Shown here one piece after another: positions 1 to 9,796 of a stretch of DNA of 30,065 bases. The stretch comes from a virus. The position numbers and the translations under genes were made by a program. The DNA lies in the IMG/VR virus record IMGVR_UViG_3300009068_000129, positions 1 to 30,065 of that record; one strand, 5' to 3'. How positions within the stretch are numbered: the stretch's first letter is position 1; every line of letters begins with the position of its first letter. Under the pieces are notes generated by a model that was given only the letters and a program-made list of their open reading frames with translations, made no database searches and was not told where the DNA came from.

Positions 1-1109
1 CAGTTTGGGATACTCCATCTGAAATGCAACCACTAGCTCAAGGGCCAGTACAAGCGCAACCAGCGCAACCACAACCAGCGCAACCGCAAGAGCAATTTAA
101 GCCACCAAAGGCAATGCTAGAAAACTATTTCAAGTTCTCAAATAGATTTGATAAACTTGATTCTGTTGAGAGAGCAACTGTGATGGATAATCAATCCATC
201 TTATTTCCAGATCAAAAGAAAGCTACTGACTTTGTAAATCAACCATCTAAAGATAAATCATTCTTCCCTGTAAATCCAGTTACAACAATCGGCGTTCCCG
301 GTGTTGTTGCTGTTGAGATGCCAAAAGAATACGAGAAGTGGATTGAATCTGGAAGATCACAAAGCGCAAAAGGTGAATGGTCATATCACATTAAACCAGA
401 AGCGCAGAACAAACCAGAAGCTCAGGCTGCAATGAAGTGGCTTCAAGATTGGCAAAGCGCAAGTATAGCTGTAAGTTCTGATCCTAAGCTAAGAAGTCTA
501 ATTGATAATGCTAGTGGAGATATTCTTAAAGTTGATTTAACTCAAGAAAATAGATCACCAACAAAAGAAGAAGTAATTATTGATCCAAATATAAAGCAAG
601 TTAAAGAAAATCTAGCATCTGTGCAAGGTGCAGATGGCGGGAAGATCCGTCTTACAGACGATCAGTTTAAGAATCTCCAGATGCTTAGAAATCAAACTGC
701 TGTTGCGCAAACAAACAAAGCTAGGTTCATTCGTGTTGATCAACCATCTAAAAAATCGGCAGAAGGAAAACCTCAAGACTTCATGGCTACAATGAATGCG
801 CAATTTGGGCAACCAAAACAAACAACGCAGACACCAAAACAGCCAACATCTGAATCAGAAGAGACTATACAACAAGATAATCCATTCTACGAACAAATAG
901 TAAAACAGAAATCTCTAGTTACAGAAAATCAAAAGCAATCATCTAAAAAACAATTAGAAAATGATATTGTAAATCTTGAAACAAAAATAAGAGTTTTAGA
1001 AGGAATTGCAAAACGCGGAGAAAAGCGTCCAGATGCTCGTGTTCTTGCTACTGATTATGTAAACGCTAAAAAAGAACTTGAGAAACTAAAATCTCAATTA
1101 AGCAAATAA
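1..1109 (+). CDS. Q/P-rich phage protein of unknown function, 5' end possibly outside window
   Basis: The frame is open from base 3 with no stop before the first ATG at 24, so the true start may lie upstream of the window. The first 25 visible residues are low-complexity Ala-Gln-Pro repeats. The middle is polar and mixed, and the last 70 residues are rich in Lys, Glu and Leu with heptad-like spacing, suggesting a coiled coil. No catalytic motif is visible. It lies 43 bases upstream of the giant virion-type gene on the same strand, so a structural or internal virion role is plausible by position only. Confidence 0.75.
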   Translation, partial: VWDTPSEMQPLAQGPVQAQPAQPQPAQPQEQFKPPKAMLENYFKFSNRFDKLDSVERATVMDNQSILFPDQKKATDFVNQPSKDKSFFPVNPVTTIGVPGVVAVEMPKEYEKWIESGRSQSAKGEWSYHIKPEAQNKPEAQAAMKWLQDWQSASIAVSSDPKLRSLIDNASGDILKVDLTQENRSPTKEEVIIDPNIKQVKENLASVQGADGGKIRLTDDQFKNLQMLRNQTAVAQTNKARFIRVDQPSKKSAEGKPQDFMATMNAQFGQPKQTTQTPKQPTSESEETIQQDNPFYEQIVKQKSLVTENQKQSSKKQLENDIVNLETKIRVLEGIAKRGEKRPDARVLATDYVNAKKELEKLKSQLSK

Positions 1110-1152
1110 AAAGATAGCTTGAACTAAATAGTAGTTTGTGTAAAACAATACG

Positions 1153-4100
1153 ATGAACTTTTCGTTCGATGATCTATCTAAGGCTAGAGATGCAGGATAT
1201 ACAGATGAGCAAATCTTAAATGTATTATCAAATCAAGAACCTCAAGTCATTGATGCACATAAATCAGGATATTCACTTGATCAGATTACATCAGTCTTAA
1301 CAAATACACCAATCCCACAAGAACCAGAACCAGAACCATCTGGTGTACTAAGGCAAGCCGCAGACATCCCTATTAAAGTAGCTGAGGGTGCGATTGGATC
1401 AGTGAAGAGTTTTGCTGATTTGTTTGGGGCAGACAATGCGGTATCAAAAGAATTAGCTGGATATGAAGAATGGGTTGGTGGACTAGTGTCCGCTGAATCA
1501 AAGCAAGACTCTAAAGAGATCGCTAGGATTCTAAAAGATGCAGAAGACAAAGGAGTCTACGATAAAGTAATCGCTGGTCTTGAGGCATTCTCTAAAGCAC
1601 CACTAGAAATGTCAGCACAAAGCGTTGGGTATATGGTTCCCCAACTTGCCGCTGGTGTACTAGGAAAAGCGGCTCAGTTCACTAAAGCTGGTATCATTGG
1701 AACGCAAGCTGCCATTGGATTTGCTCAAGGGGTAGGCTTGATCAAGGGTGATATCTATACTGCCACAACAGATTACCTCCGCGAAAAAGGTGTACCAGAA
1801 GATCAGATTGATCCCATTGCAACCAAGGCACAATCCTATGGAGGTGGAAACCTAGATCAAATGCTTATCGGTGGAGGGTTGCTTGCAGTAGATGCAATTA
1901 CAGGTGCTGACGCTATCTTGACCCGTGTGTTGACTAAGCAAGGGAAGCCTGTAAATGATGGAATTATTAAGGGAATAATAAAAGGCGCACTTACAGAAGG
2001 GCCGATTGAAGTTCCTCAAGAAGGACAAGAACAAGTTGCATCAAACTTGGCATTACAAAGACTTGGTTATGATGTTCCAACATATGAAGGAGCAGTATCA
2101 CGGGCAGCTATGGGTGGTGCTGCTGGGTTTGCAATGGGCGGCGTACTTGGCGGATTTGAATCAATGAATCCAGAGAGGAAGGCAGAGATAAAAATAGATG
2201 AAGCTGCTGAACAAGCCGCTAGAGATTTAGAGACTCCAAGTGATAACCCTGCCGCAATGGCATTATCAACTGAGATAACAAGGAATCAAGATGCCATCGA
2301 GAACCTTAGATCAGACTTGGATGCAATGGAGCCAAACGATCCTAGAGCGCAGAAACTTCGCTTTGATATATCCGATAGGCAGAAAACATTAACTGATCTA
2401 CAGCTTCAATACCAAAAGATAACTGGTAATGATCAAGAAATTCCTGCTGTAAGCATAGCTGCATCCAAACGGATGGAGCTTGATAACAAGATCGAATCTC
2501 TTAGTGAAGAGATTGGGATGGATGAAGAAGCATTGGCTACAATGGCAGAAGGATCACAAGAGAGGATCGACGCGCAAGCTGCATTGGATAAAAAGAAAAC
2601 AGACCTAGATGCCGTAAACAAAGAGGTTGAAGGATTATCGTTAACGATAAAACCACCAGTCACAAAAACTGGAAAGCAAATTGATCCAGAACTTACTAAT
2701 TCAATCGGTAAGATGGTTGGTCTTCGTAGAGAGGGTGGTCTTACACTTGAAGATGGATTTGCTTATCGAAGCGTTAGTGAGGGAGAAGTTGGCAGCATTG
2801 TTCAAGAGGGATACATGGTCACAGACCCAAGGCTTATTGGGAAAGCTAAAAAACCTCGCGGACAAGTTAACCAAAAAATGTTTAGTGAATTTAACCAAGA
2901 CGCTCCAAATGCGGCGTATGGAAAAGGCGAGATTATTATTCGCGCTAAAAAAGAAAATGTTCCAACTGGAACTAAAGGGCAAGCTGTCAGTGAAAATAAT
3001 GTTGAAGTTTTTTCATATGATGGAACGCAATGGACATCCCAAACACCAGCAGAATTTGCGGCATCTCGAAAACTTAATGTCGCAGCAACTGCAACACCCT
3101 CCACTACTATCGAAGAAGCCAAGGCAAAGATTGAAGAACTCAACACAGAGTTCGACGCTTTGGATGAGAATGATAAGGCCGGCATTGATAGGGTAAACAC
3201 ACAAATTTTCGCAGAGCAGAATAAGATAGCTGAACTAACAGCAATCGAACAAGGGGTCGAACCACAAGGCACAACTCCAACCCGTGAGATGGGTCTACCA
3301 GAGTCTGGGCGCAGATCACCATTCGGAACCTTCTATCCAGACCGCCCAGTCCTCCAAGCATTCATGTCTGCTACAGACAAAGTAATAAGCGCATTACCAG
3401 CTTTCAATAAGGGGACGCAGAAGCTCAAGAACGCCATCAGAACGGGCATTGCAAACAATGCAGGGTTCTTAGCTGGAACGAACACCAAAGTCATTACAAG
3501 CGAGGAATTCGGCAAGCTAACTGGGCGCAAGCAAGTAGCCGCCGACACAGGCACATACAAAGCCGTATTCGTTAAAGGACAAAAGTACCTTGTAGTTCCA
3601 GACATCAATCAATTGGCAGGAATATCAATCCAAGGTGAGCAACGAGCGGCAAGTAGAGACGCTGCACTGGATCAAGAGTCACGGGCGGCAGCCAAGAAAC
3701 TGGAAGAGGAGATGCTCCACCTTTCTGTTTTCCAAATACTTCAAGATGAGTATAAATCTCTCAAGAAACCTAAACTCACAGAACAAAAACATATTGAAAA
3801 AAGGCTATTAGATATAGCAAAAGAAATAAATCGCACGAACCCTAATGCGTTACCGAGAGTTTCAAATGCATATTTAAACGATAAAACAAAACTCCTCGAT
3901 GACCTTACCTTCTCTCAAGAATTCTTGCGAATCGTTGCCCAGAGAATAAGGACAGGGCAGATCACAGAAGACTTGAATGCTATCAGAAAAGCAGAGCAAG
4001 AAGCATTTTCCGATCAAGACAAGGGAATAATTAGGGCATGGAAAAACTCAATCCTCAATGCCCTCCAATTACTCCGTAACTCAATCGCTCGCTACCTTGG

Positions 4101-7100
4101 AAAAGGAACTTCTACAAGAGAAGTAGAGAAGATGTTGAACGCGATGAATACCATCTTAGATGAGTATGGTATCGTGAAGGGTGAGGCTAACTACGAGTTT
4201 AAAGATTATTCTGCTGCACAATCTAAAGGTGAAGTGAAGGTAGCAGAGGAAGCTGCACCAGTCACTGAGCAAGCTGCGGAAGTTGATAAAAACAAAGTCA
4301 GAACTATCGAAGAAGCAAGCCAAGAGACTGGAGTTCCTCAAGAAAAAATTCTTGCCGCCGCTCAACGTGGAGAGATAGCGGCGGTAAAAGTTGGAAAGAA
4401 CTGGAGGTTTGGTCAGCAAGCAATAGACGAGATCAATTCTAAATTATCGGAAACGATAACTCCAGCAATCGAAGCGAGTGCAGGGGCAACGCCACAACCA
4501 TCCGCAAGATCAGTCAAGATCGAGAAGAAGATTACCCAGCAAATCATCAATGACATTGAGGGTTTGATCAATGATCTCAAGCCAATGGAAGATAAGAGTG
4601 GTAGACCTTATGTATCTAGGACAACTCTTAAAGGGAAGACGTATGCTAAGTCTTTAGTATCTCCTTTCTCGAAAGCGGTGAACTTGTATACTACATCTGC
4701 CCACACTGAAGCACTGAATGCATTCAATAAGGTACTGAAGGGAAATCCAGATGCATCTTTCTTTGATATCATATCTAACCTTTCATTGAGAGATATAAAT
4801 GGTGATCCAGTAGTTACTTATGGATTAAGTCAAAAGGAGTTGGCTAACATAATACCACTACTTAATACGGTTGCTCCAACGTACAGGCAGATGATCATGG
4901 ACTCTGATGCTTCTTTTGAAGAGAGATCAAGGATTGCATTGAGTATGCCAGCAATCGAGTTTGGTTTAACAAAGGCGGTAGTTAAACTAATGCAAGCTGC
5001 TGGACAAACTCTTAACTTTGCAAAGACACTTCGTCAGACAGGCGGCTACGGGATGGCAGTAGCTAACTACAAGTCTAACGTCCAAAAATCTATTGGTAAT
5101 CTCTGGTCTAAAATCGGAGGGGATATGAATGATATCGCTTCCTATGCCAGAGGAGACAGAAGGAAGGCCGTTGATAATGTAGCAAGTCTCTCAAAGGTTA
5201 TTAGTAAGTTGGCTTCTCTACAGAAGATGGCGATTAAGAATCCAGAGAAAGCTAGGGATTCAATCCGCAAAGCTATCTCTGGGAAGAAAACAATCGAAAC
5301 CAAGAAAATCCTATTAGCATTCAGTGCTAGTACCTTTGATGATAAAACTGAGAAGTTTGCTAACATGATCATTGATGAGACAGCTAAAGCTATCTTGTCA
5401 ATCGGAACAAAGAAAGGCAGTTCTAATACTGACTCTACCTACAAAAAGATTTATAAAGCTATCTCAAGTGTTGCTAAACAAACAGCACAGGAAGAGGAGA
5501 CGAGAAAGCAAGAGCAAGAAGGTAAACCTAAAGAGAAAAAGCAAGTTGCTAAACGCGAAGGTAAGTTCTTAGAACAAGTTGGGATGGTTATCGGAAACGA
5601 TAAAACCTACAAGCAGTTCATGGATGAGGTAAGGAACTCTATCCGACAAGAGTACCAGAGTGACGCTGAATTCAATGCAGACTACAAAGACCTTTTCGAT
5701 ATGCTTTCTAATAGAGAGTGGAGTGAGTCGATGCGCCAGCAAGCCATCAAAGACTCTGCTGATGCTTTAGACTATAAGTTCGCAGAGCTATTCCAATATA
5801 TCGGCAGTCAGAGAAACGCCGCCCAAGAAAGCGTCAAGACTCATATGCGATTTGAACTGCAATCGATGGGGGCAACCGCTGAGATGGTAGATAAATTCAC
5901 CGCTGATGTAGACAACTATCTGAACGAAGAGACAAGGAAGGTTCTAGAAAAGAAACTTGGATTCGTAGTAGATGAGGAGACAGGCAAGATCACTGGGGGG
6001 CAAATCATCAAAGACAAGATGAAAGAGTTATCGACTACAGATGGTCAGTTCAAAATAGCTAAGACATTAAAAGGTCTAACTAGATTAGCTGCTTCCGATC
6101 AAAGAAACTTTATCGATAAGCTCAATGAACTTATCATTACTGAACTAGGGTTTGATGAGAAAACCTCAAACGAACTTAGTAAGACAATCGAAGATGAGAT
6201 CAATAAAGCGGTGGCTGCACAGCAAAGTGAGAACTTAAAGCAAGCTATCGCCCGTGTTACGAAAACTCTAAGTGATAACAATATCAAACCCAAAGGAACT
6301 CAGCGTACAGTATTAAAACGCTTGATTGAACTAGCAAACATGGGTCAGCTAGATGATATGAAAGTCTACGAGGCATTTCGTCAGACTCATAACTTTGATA
6401 AGGGCTACCTAGAGTACAGCCCAGATATGGTTCAGACTCTACGCGAGTGGGGAGATAGAATATCTGCACTACCAGAAGGTGTGCTGCGAGGCATAGAAGA
6501 GCAGAAGATGGGAAGGTATATGTTAGAGAAGGGAGTCTTCACGACAACCGATTACCTTTCTAGTTACTGGTACTTCTCGCTTCTTTCCCAGACAGGAACT
6601 CAAGCTATGAACGTACTTGGAAGTTCATTCAATCTGATGGGTAACATTGCGACATGGGCAATCTACACAAAAGGAAAATCCCTTGGGCCAATGATTCGCG
6701 GACTAGCAAGAGCGGTATCAGGAAAGCAATCACCAGCAACTAACTCATTCTTATACGTCATGCAGACTGGGCTTAATCCATCTGGATTACAAGATGAGAA
6801 GATGATGATCTATCCTAAAGGAAATCTATTTGAGAATGCCACTCCAGAGAACGTACCTAAGTTAGTCTATAATCTCATTACATTCGGTGCTGATGGGGTA
6901 CAAACTCCAGCATTAAACGCTCTTCTTAATACCATGTCTCCACGAGGAATGATGAGGATGATGAGGGCTACTGATGCATACATGAGAGAGGTTGCTTATG
7001 AAGTCAGGGCAGCATCTTTGGGTGCAGAAGAATTTTCTCAAGAGCAATACGATGCGGCATTCAGACAAGCCGAGGTTGAACTTCAAGCATCTAAATCTTC

Positions 7101-8460
7101 TGCAAAAGAAAAGAAGAAAGAGATCATCATTAGAGCAAATGAGATTCTAGCAAACCAAAGACTAGGAGCTAAGAAGAGGGAGTTTGCAGAGCAAGATTCA
7201 CTTGAGGTAATGTATAGCCAGAAATCAGAAGGTTTAGTTGGACTGATTGCTAGTTTTGCAAACAAGATGCTAGATGCATATCCAGTTACTAGATTATTCA
7301 TTCCATTCACAAACGTGTGCGCTAACGTATTGAATGAAAACTTGAACTACGCTCCGCTCGTTAGCCAGTTTAGGTTAATGAGGGCAGTGGAATTATCCCC
7401 ACTCCTTAAAGGAAAAATCAAGTTGCGTCCCGGAACAGAGAAGAATCCATTCATTAAAGGAAGGGAAGAAAAGGCTGCTGATCTAGCTATCAAATCAGCT
7501 ATCGGTCTAGCTGCATCAGCGGTTCCATTTATCATTGCCGCAATAGCTGGTGGAGATGATGAAGATCAAGATAAGGAACGACCATTCGTTCAGTTCTATT
7601 CTCAAGGGCCAAAAGACCCAGAGCAGAATAAGATCTGGTCAGAGAATGGTGGGACTAAATATTCAATAAGATTTGGAAACACATATGTCTCTTACCTCTT
7701 CACCCCTCTGGTTATTCCATTATCATGGGGTCAGATGATGAAAGAGGAAGCAGATGCTTTCAAAAAAAAGACTGGTGAAAAAGGAATCGGTGACGTTAGT
7801 GAGGCTGTATTCAAATTACTGGCATCTCCTGTGTCTATTGGATTTGTTGCGGCACTAGATCAATCCTTCTTAACTGGTATATCTGACTTGATCGAACTCA
7901 AGGAAGCTAGGGATTTGCCCAAAGCTGGCGCGGGGATCGCAAGGAACATTATATCCCGTATGCTAGTCCCCGGCGTTGCCCGTGATATTCAAAAGCTAAT
8001 GGTGGATGAGAGATTGGAGGGTGATCTTTACATCACAAATATGCTGAAAGAATTCCCCGGCTCATCGGCATTCTTAGATAAGGATTTGAATTACTTCGGT
8101 GATCCAGCTAGGTACAATTCAATCATGCAAGAGAATGGGTTTACTCGCCGTGCATTCTCATTGGTGGGACGTATCACATCTACAGAAAAACCAGACCAAG
8201 CATTTGAGATATTGTACAGAAACGGAATTACACCACCTAACTGGAGTCAATCTATGAGTTGGAGAGATAAGACTCCAATGACTAAAGCAGAGCAACGTGA
8301 GTTCATTGCTTCCGCTGGGCCAAGTATGAAAGAATTTATAATTAGGAATGAGGAAATCCTAAATCAAATGGATACGGAGACTGCACAGAAATATGTAGCT
8401 AATTCATTCTCGGCTATTCGCGGTAATGCAAAAAGGGTAATGCAGATTAAAAAATTATAG
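1153..8460 (+). CDS. Giant polyvalent phage protein (internal virion / injected protein type), 2435 aa
   Basis: This has the architecture of the large polyvalent proteins carried in phage particles. Residues 1-55 hold two copies of a short helical repeat (GYTDEQILNVLSN, GYSLDQITSVLTN). Residues 140-335 contain several Gly/Ala-rich hydrophobic helices. Around 520-645 is a segment starting YRSVSEGEVGSIVQEGY that resembles an ADP-ribosyltransferase-like fold (tentative). A LEEEMLHL helix lies near 850. An excisionase/MerR-like helix-turn-helix lies near 1049-1098 (EKILAAAQRGEIAAVKVGKN). Long charged helices follow. The C-terminal third carries the segment typical of phage giant proteins: TRLFIPFTNV near 2047, a membrane helix near 2112-2135, and GPKDPEQNKIWSENGG followed by YSIRFG. 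It probably enters the cell with the DNA or forms a channel. No Shine-Dalgarno precedes the ATG. Three TATCG palindromes lie inside the gene. Confidence 0.8.
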   Translation: MNFSFDDLSKARDAGYTDEQILNVLSNQEPQVIDAHKSGYSLDQITSVLTNTPIPQEPEPEPSGVLRQAADIPIKVAEGAIGSVKSFADLFGADNAVSKELAGYEEWVGGLVSAESKQDSKEIARILKDAEDKGVYDKVIAGLEAFSKAPLEMSAQSVGYMVPQLAAGVLGKAAQFTKAGIIGTQAAIGFAQGVGLIKGDIYTATTDYLREKGVPEDQIDPIATKAQSYGGGNLDQMLIGGGLLAVDAITGADAILTRVLTKQGKPVNDGIIKGIIKGALTEGPIEVPQEGQEQVASNLALQRLGYDVPTYEGAVSRAAMGGAAGFAMGGVLGGFESMNPERKAEIKIDEAAEQAARDLETPSDNPAAMALSTEITRNQDAIENLRSDLDAMEPNDPRAQKLRFDISDRQKTLTDLQLQYQKITGNDQEIPAVSIAASKRMELDNKIESLSEEIGMDEEALATMAEGSQERIDAQAALDKKKTDLDAVNKEVEGLSLTIKPPVTKTGKQIDPELTNSIGKMVGLRREGGLTLEDGFAYRSVSEGEVGSIVQEGYMVTDPRLIGKAKKPRGQVNQKMFSEFNQDAPNAAYGKGEIIIRAKKENVPTGTKGQAVSENNVEVFSYDGTQWTSQTPAEFAASRKLNVAATATPSTTIEEAKAKIEELNTEFDALDENDKAGIDRVNTQIFAEQNKIAELTAIEQGVEPQGTTPTREMGLPESGRRSPFGTFYPDRPVLQAFMSATDKVISALPAFNKGTQKLKNAIRTGIANNAGFLAGTNTKVITSEEFGKLTGRKQVAADTGTYKAVFVKGQKYLVVPDINQLAGISIQGEQRAASRDAALDQESRAAAKKLEEEMLHLSVFQILQDEYKSLKKPKLTEQKHIEKRLLDIAKEINRTNPNALPRVSNAYLNDKTKLLDDLTFSQEFLRIVAQRIRTGQITEDLNAIRKAEQEAFSDQDKGIIRAWKNSILNALQLLRNSIARYLGKGTSTREVEKMLNAMNTILDEYGIVKGEANYEFKDYSAAQSKGEVKVAEEAAPVTEQAAEVDKNKVRTIEEASQETGVPQEKILAAAQRGEIAAVKVGKNWRFGQQAIDEINSKLSETITPAIEASAGATPQPSARSVKIEKKITQQIINDIEGLINDLKPMEDKSGRPYVSRTTLKGKTYAKSLVSPFSKAVNLYTTSAHTEALNAFNKVLKGNPDASFFDIISNLSLRDINGDPVVTYGLSQKELANIIPLLNTVAPTYRQMIMDSDASFEERSRIALSMPAIEFGLTKAVVKLMQAAGQTLNFAKTLRQTGGYGMAVANYKSNVQKSIGNLWSKIGGDMNDIASYARGDRRKAVDNVASLSKVISKLASLQKMAIKNPEKARDSIRKAISGKKTIETKKILLAFSASTFDDKTEKFANMIIDETAKAILSIGTKKGSSNTDSTYKKIYKAISSVAKQTAQEEETRKQEQEGKPKEKKQVAKREGKFLEQVGMVIGNDKTYKQFMDEVRNSIRQEYQSDAEFNADYKDLFDMLSNREWSESMRQQAIKDSADALDYKFAELFQYIGSQRNAAQESVKTHMRFELQSMGATAEMVDKFTADVDNYLNEETRKVLEKKLGFVVDEETGKITGGQIIKDKMKELSTTDGQFKIAKTLKGLTRLAASDQRNFIDKLNELIITELGFDEKTSNELSKTIEDEINKAVAAQQSENLKQAIARVTKTLSDNNIKPKGTQRTVLKRLIELANMGQLDDMKVYEAFRQTHNFDKGYLEYSPDMVQTLREWGDRISALPEGVLRGIEEQKMGRYMLEKGVFTTTDYLSSYWYFSLLSQTGTQAMNVLGSSFNLMGNIATWAIYTKGKSLGPMIRGLARAVSGKQSPATNSFLYVMQTGLNPSGLQDEKMMIYPKGNLFENATPENVPKLVYNLITFGADGVQTPALNALLNTMSPRGMMRMMRATDAYMREVAYEVRAASLGAEEFSQEQYDAAFRQAEVELQASKSSAKEKKKEIIIRANEILANQRLGAKKREFAEQDSLEVMYSQKSEGLVGLIASFANKMLDAYPVTRLFIPFTNVCANVLNENLNYAPLVSQFRLMRAVELSPLLKGKIKLRPGTEKNPFIKGREEKAADLAIKSAIGLAASAVPFIIAAIAGGDDEDQDKERPFVQFYSQGPKDPEQNKIWSENGGTKYSIRFGNTYVSYLFTPLVIPLSWGQMMKEEADAFKKKTGEKGIGDVSEAVFKLLASPVSIGFVAALDQSFLTGISDLIELKEARDLPKAGAGIARNIISRMLVPGVARDIQKLMVDERLEGDLYITNMLKEFPGSSAFLDKDLNYFGDPARYNSIMQENGFTRRAFSLVGRITSTEKPDQAFEILYRNGITPPNWSQSMSWRDKTPMTKAEQREFIASAGPSMKEFIIRNEEILNQMDTETAQKYVANSFSAIRGNAKRVMQIKKL
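2635..2650. promoter_or_regulatory. TATCG palindrome inside giant gene
   Basis: TTATCGTTAACGATAA, fully symmetrical copy. Confidence 0.65.
4444..4459. promoter_or_regulatory. TATCG palindrome inside giant gene
   Basis: TTATCGGAAACGATAA, shortly after the embedded HTH segment. Confidence 0.65.
5588..5603. promoter_or_regulatory. TATCG palindrome inside giant gene
   Basis: TTATCGGAAACGATAA, identical to the copy at 4444. Confidence 0.65.
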
Positions 8461-8462
8461 TG

Positions 8463-8495
8463 ATTGACTATCAGAATTACTGATGTAGTCTATCA
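8463..8495 (+). other. Imperfect hairpin after the giant gene
   Basis: Immediately after the giant gene's stop, GATTGACTATCAG can pair with CTGATGTAGTCTATC around an AATTA loop, with one mismatch and a two-base bulge. It has no following T-run, so it is more likely an mRNA 3'-end structure than a terminator by itself. Confidence 0.4.
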
Positions 8496-8546
8496 ATAGC
8501 AGTCGGCTTGCTGATTGTTGTTTTCATTCGTGTTCATTCATTAGTG

Positions 8547-8584
8547 GCGCACCTTGGAGAAATCTGGGGTGCGCTTCTTCTTTT
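8547..8584 (+). terminator. Rho-independent terminator of the virion-protein operon
   Basis: GCGCACC (8547-8553) pairs with GGTGCGC (8568-8574) across a 14-base loop and is followed by TTCTTCTTTT. It lies about 90 bases after the giant gene's stop. The T-run merges into a TATCG palindrome. Confidence 0.65.
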
Positions 8585-8598
8585 ATCGTTTCCGATAA
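8583..8598. promoter_or_regulatory. TATCG palindrome (operator-like)
   Basis: TTATCGTTTCCGATAA, a near-perfect copy of the dispersed palindrome, lies in the intergenic region between the virion terminator and the promoter of the next operon. Confidence 0.75.
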
Positions 8599-8628
8599 AA
8601 ATATTTTCACATTTACTATAAATATATG

Positions 8629-8656
8629 TTGACGATTATCGGTGAAATGATAGTAT
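8629..8656 (+). promoter_or_regulatory. Putative promoter of the recombination/ssDNA operon
   Basis: TTGACG (8629-8634), a 16-base spacer, then TAGTAT (8651-8656). The spacer holds a degenerate form of the dispersed palindrome (TTATCG, seven bases, GATAG). A start site about seven bases after the -10 would fall next to the GTG at 8664. Confidence 0.45.
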
Positions 8657-8696
8657 CTATCTTGTGATCGGAACAACCTCCGTCCACAAAAAACTA

Positions 8697-8930
8697 ATGA
8701 AAGATAAACCAACACCAACACAAGAAACAGAAGTAAAAACAGAATGCAAAACAGAAGCGAATACAACAATAGATTTCGCACTCAAGCGTGAGATTTATCT
8801 CCGTTTGATTTCAGCATCAGCATCGGACGGAAAGTTCGACCTCGGCAAGCTCCCGAATGCAAAGGCAGTAGTGAATCAGGGAGATCACCTTCGCGGCGTA
8901 GCCGAACTGCTGACTCAGTGCCTCAAATGA
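8697..8930 (+). CDS. Small phage protein of unknown function, 77 aa
   Basis: First gene of a rightward operon. The N-terminal third is Lys/Thr/Glu-rich and probably disordered; the rest (IDFALKREIYLRLISASASD onwards) is amphipathic and ends in a helix. I chose the ATG at 8697 because its context (aaaactaATG) matches the starts at 9789 and 10628. The frame is open back to a GTG at 8664, and the promoter geometry would make that GTG a leaderless start, which adds 11 residues. The next gene overlaps by ATGA. No family recognised. Confidence 0.7.
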   Translation: MKDKPTPTQETEVKTECKTEANTTIDFALKREIYLRLISASASDGKFDLGKLPNAKAVVNQGDHLRGVAELLTQCLK

Positions 8931-9796
8931 CCATCACTAATAATCATGGGCTACCAGCCCCAATGTTCAGAGCATTGTCACATGATGGTTACACGCCCGG
9001 CACAAGGAGAGCAGACATATCGGTAACTTCCTTAATCGGCCCACCGAAAATCAACCAACTCAAGAAGAGACATTCTGAGTCTATCACAGAAGACGCAGCA
9101 GACAGAGTGTGGGCATTGTTAGGTCAGTCCGTACACAAGGTAGTCGAACTGGCTGGCGGCGAGACTGAGATGACAGAGAAGCGTCTCTACATGGAGATCA
9201 ATGACTATACAATAACTGGTCAGACTGATCTCTACGAGACAGAGAACCATACCATCTCAGACTTCAAGGTTACATCGGTCTTCTCGTTCTTACTTGGAAC
9301 CAAGCAAGAGTGGGAAGCGCAGATCAATCTGAATGCTATGCTCTGGCGAGAGTACGGATACGAAGTCAAGAAAGGTCAGATCGTAGCTATCCTTCGGGAC
9401 TGGCAAGCGAGTAAGGCTGAGTTTGACAAAGAGTATCCTCAGTGTGCAGTTCACATCGTTGACATTCCACTATGGGATAACGGCGAGTGTATCCGCTACG
9501 CTACTGAGCGCATCAAGATGCATCAGGCAGCGGCGGCAATGGCAGATGATCACATCCCAGCTTGTGATCCCAAGGAACGCTGGGCAAAACCAGATACCTA
9601 TGCCATCAAGAAAAACGGCAACAAGAGAGCAGCAAAAGTGTGTGAGTCCAAGGAAGAGGCAGAGAACCTTCTACCTACCTACGGAGTTAACCACTCGATA
9701 GAGAAACGAAACGGTGGAGATATGCGATGTGAGCGTTATTGCTCAGTCGCTCCCTTCTGCCATTACTACCAAGCAAACTACAAAACTAATGAGTAA
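8927..9796 (+). CDS. PD-(D/E)XK nuclease, RecB/Cas4-like, with C-terminal cysteine cluster
   Basis: Predicted DNA nuclease of the RecB/Cas4/AddB type, likely acting on DNA ends in phage recombination or replication. In order, the visible motifs are the upstream histidine (GQSVHKVVE, His70), the acidic motif GQTDLYE (Asp101), SDFKVTS (Asp112, Lys114), and the following QIN at 132-134. The C-terminus has a cysteine group (one Cys in CDPKERW, then CERYCSVAPFC) spaced as in iron-sulfur Cas4/AddB proteins. The 289 aa length fits a stand-alone phage member. The ATG at 8927 overlaps the preceding stop (ATGA); a GTG at 8918 is possible. There are no CRISPR repeats or other cas genes nearby, so a role in adaptation is not implied. 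Confidence 0.85.
   Translation: MTITNNHGLPAPMFRALSHDGYTPGTRRADISVTSLIGPPKINQLKKRHSESITEDAADRVWALLGQSVHKVVELAGGETEMTEKRLYMEINDYTITGQTDLYETENHTISDFKVTSVFSFLLGTKQEWEAQINLNAMLWREYGYEVKKGQIVAILRDWQASKAEFDKEYPQCAVHIVDIPLWDNGECIRYATERIKMHQAAAAMADDHIPACDPKERWAKPDTYAIKKNGNKRAAKVCESKEEAENLLPTYGVNHSIEKRNGGDMRCERYCSVAPFCHYYQANYKTNE

Noticed and set aside
2681-3196. Second-frame 171-codon frame within the giant gene, with several antisense frames nearby
   Set aside because: The giant frame is continuous and has recognisable segments; these are shadows of skewed codon use.
8524-8781. Minus-strand frame with long Leu/Phe stretch, membrane-like
   Set aside because: Antisense of the Lys/Glu/Thr-rich start of the 77 aa gene and across a terminator and promoter; composition artefact.
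8927-9796. Cas4 of a CRISPR system
   Set aside because: No Cas1/Cas2 or repeats in the window; phage-borne Cas4/RecB-like nucleases usually stand alone.
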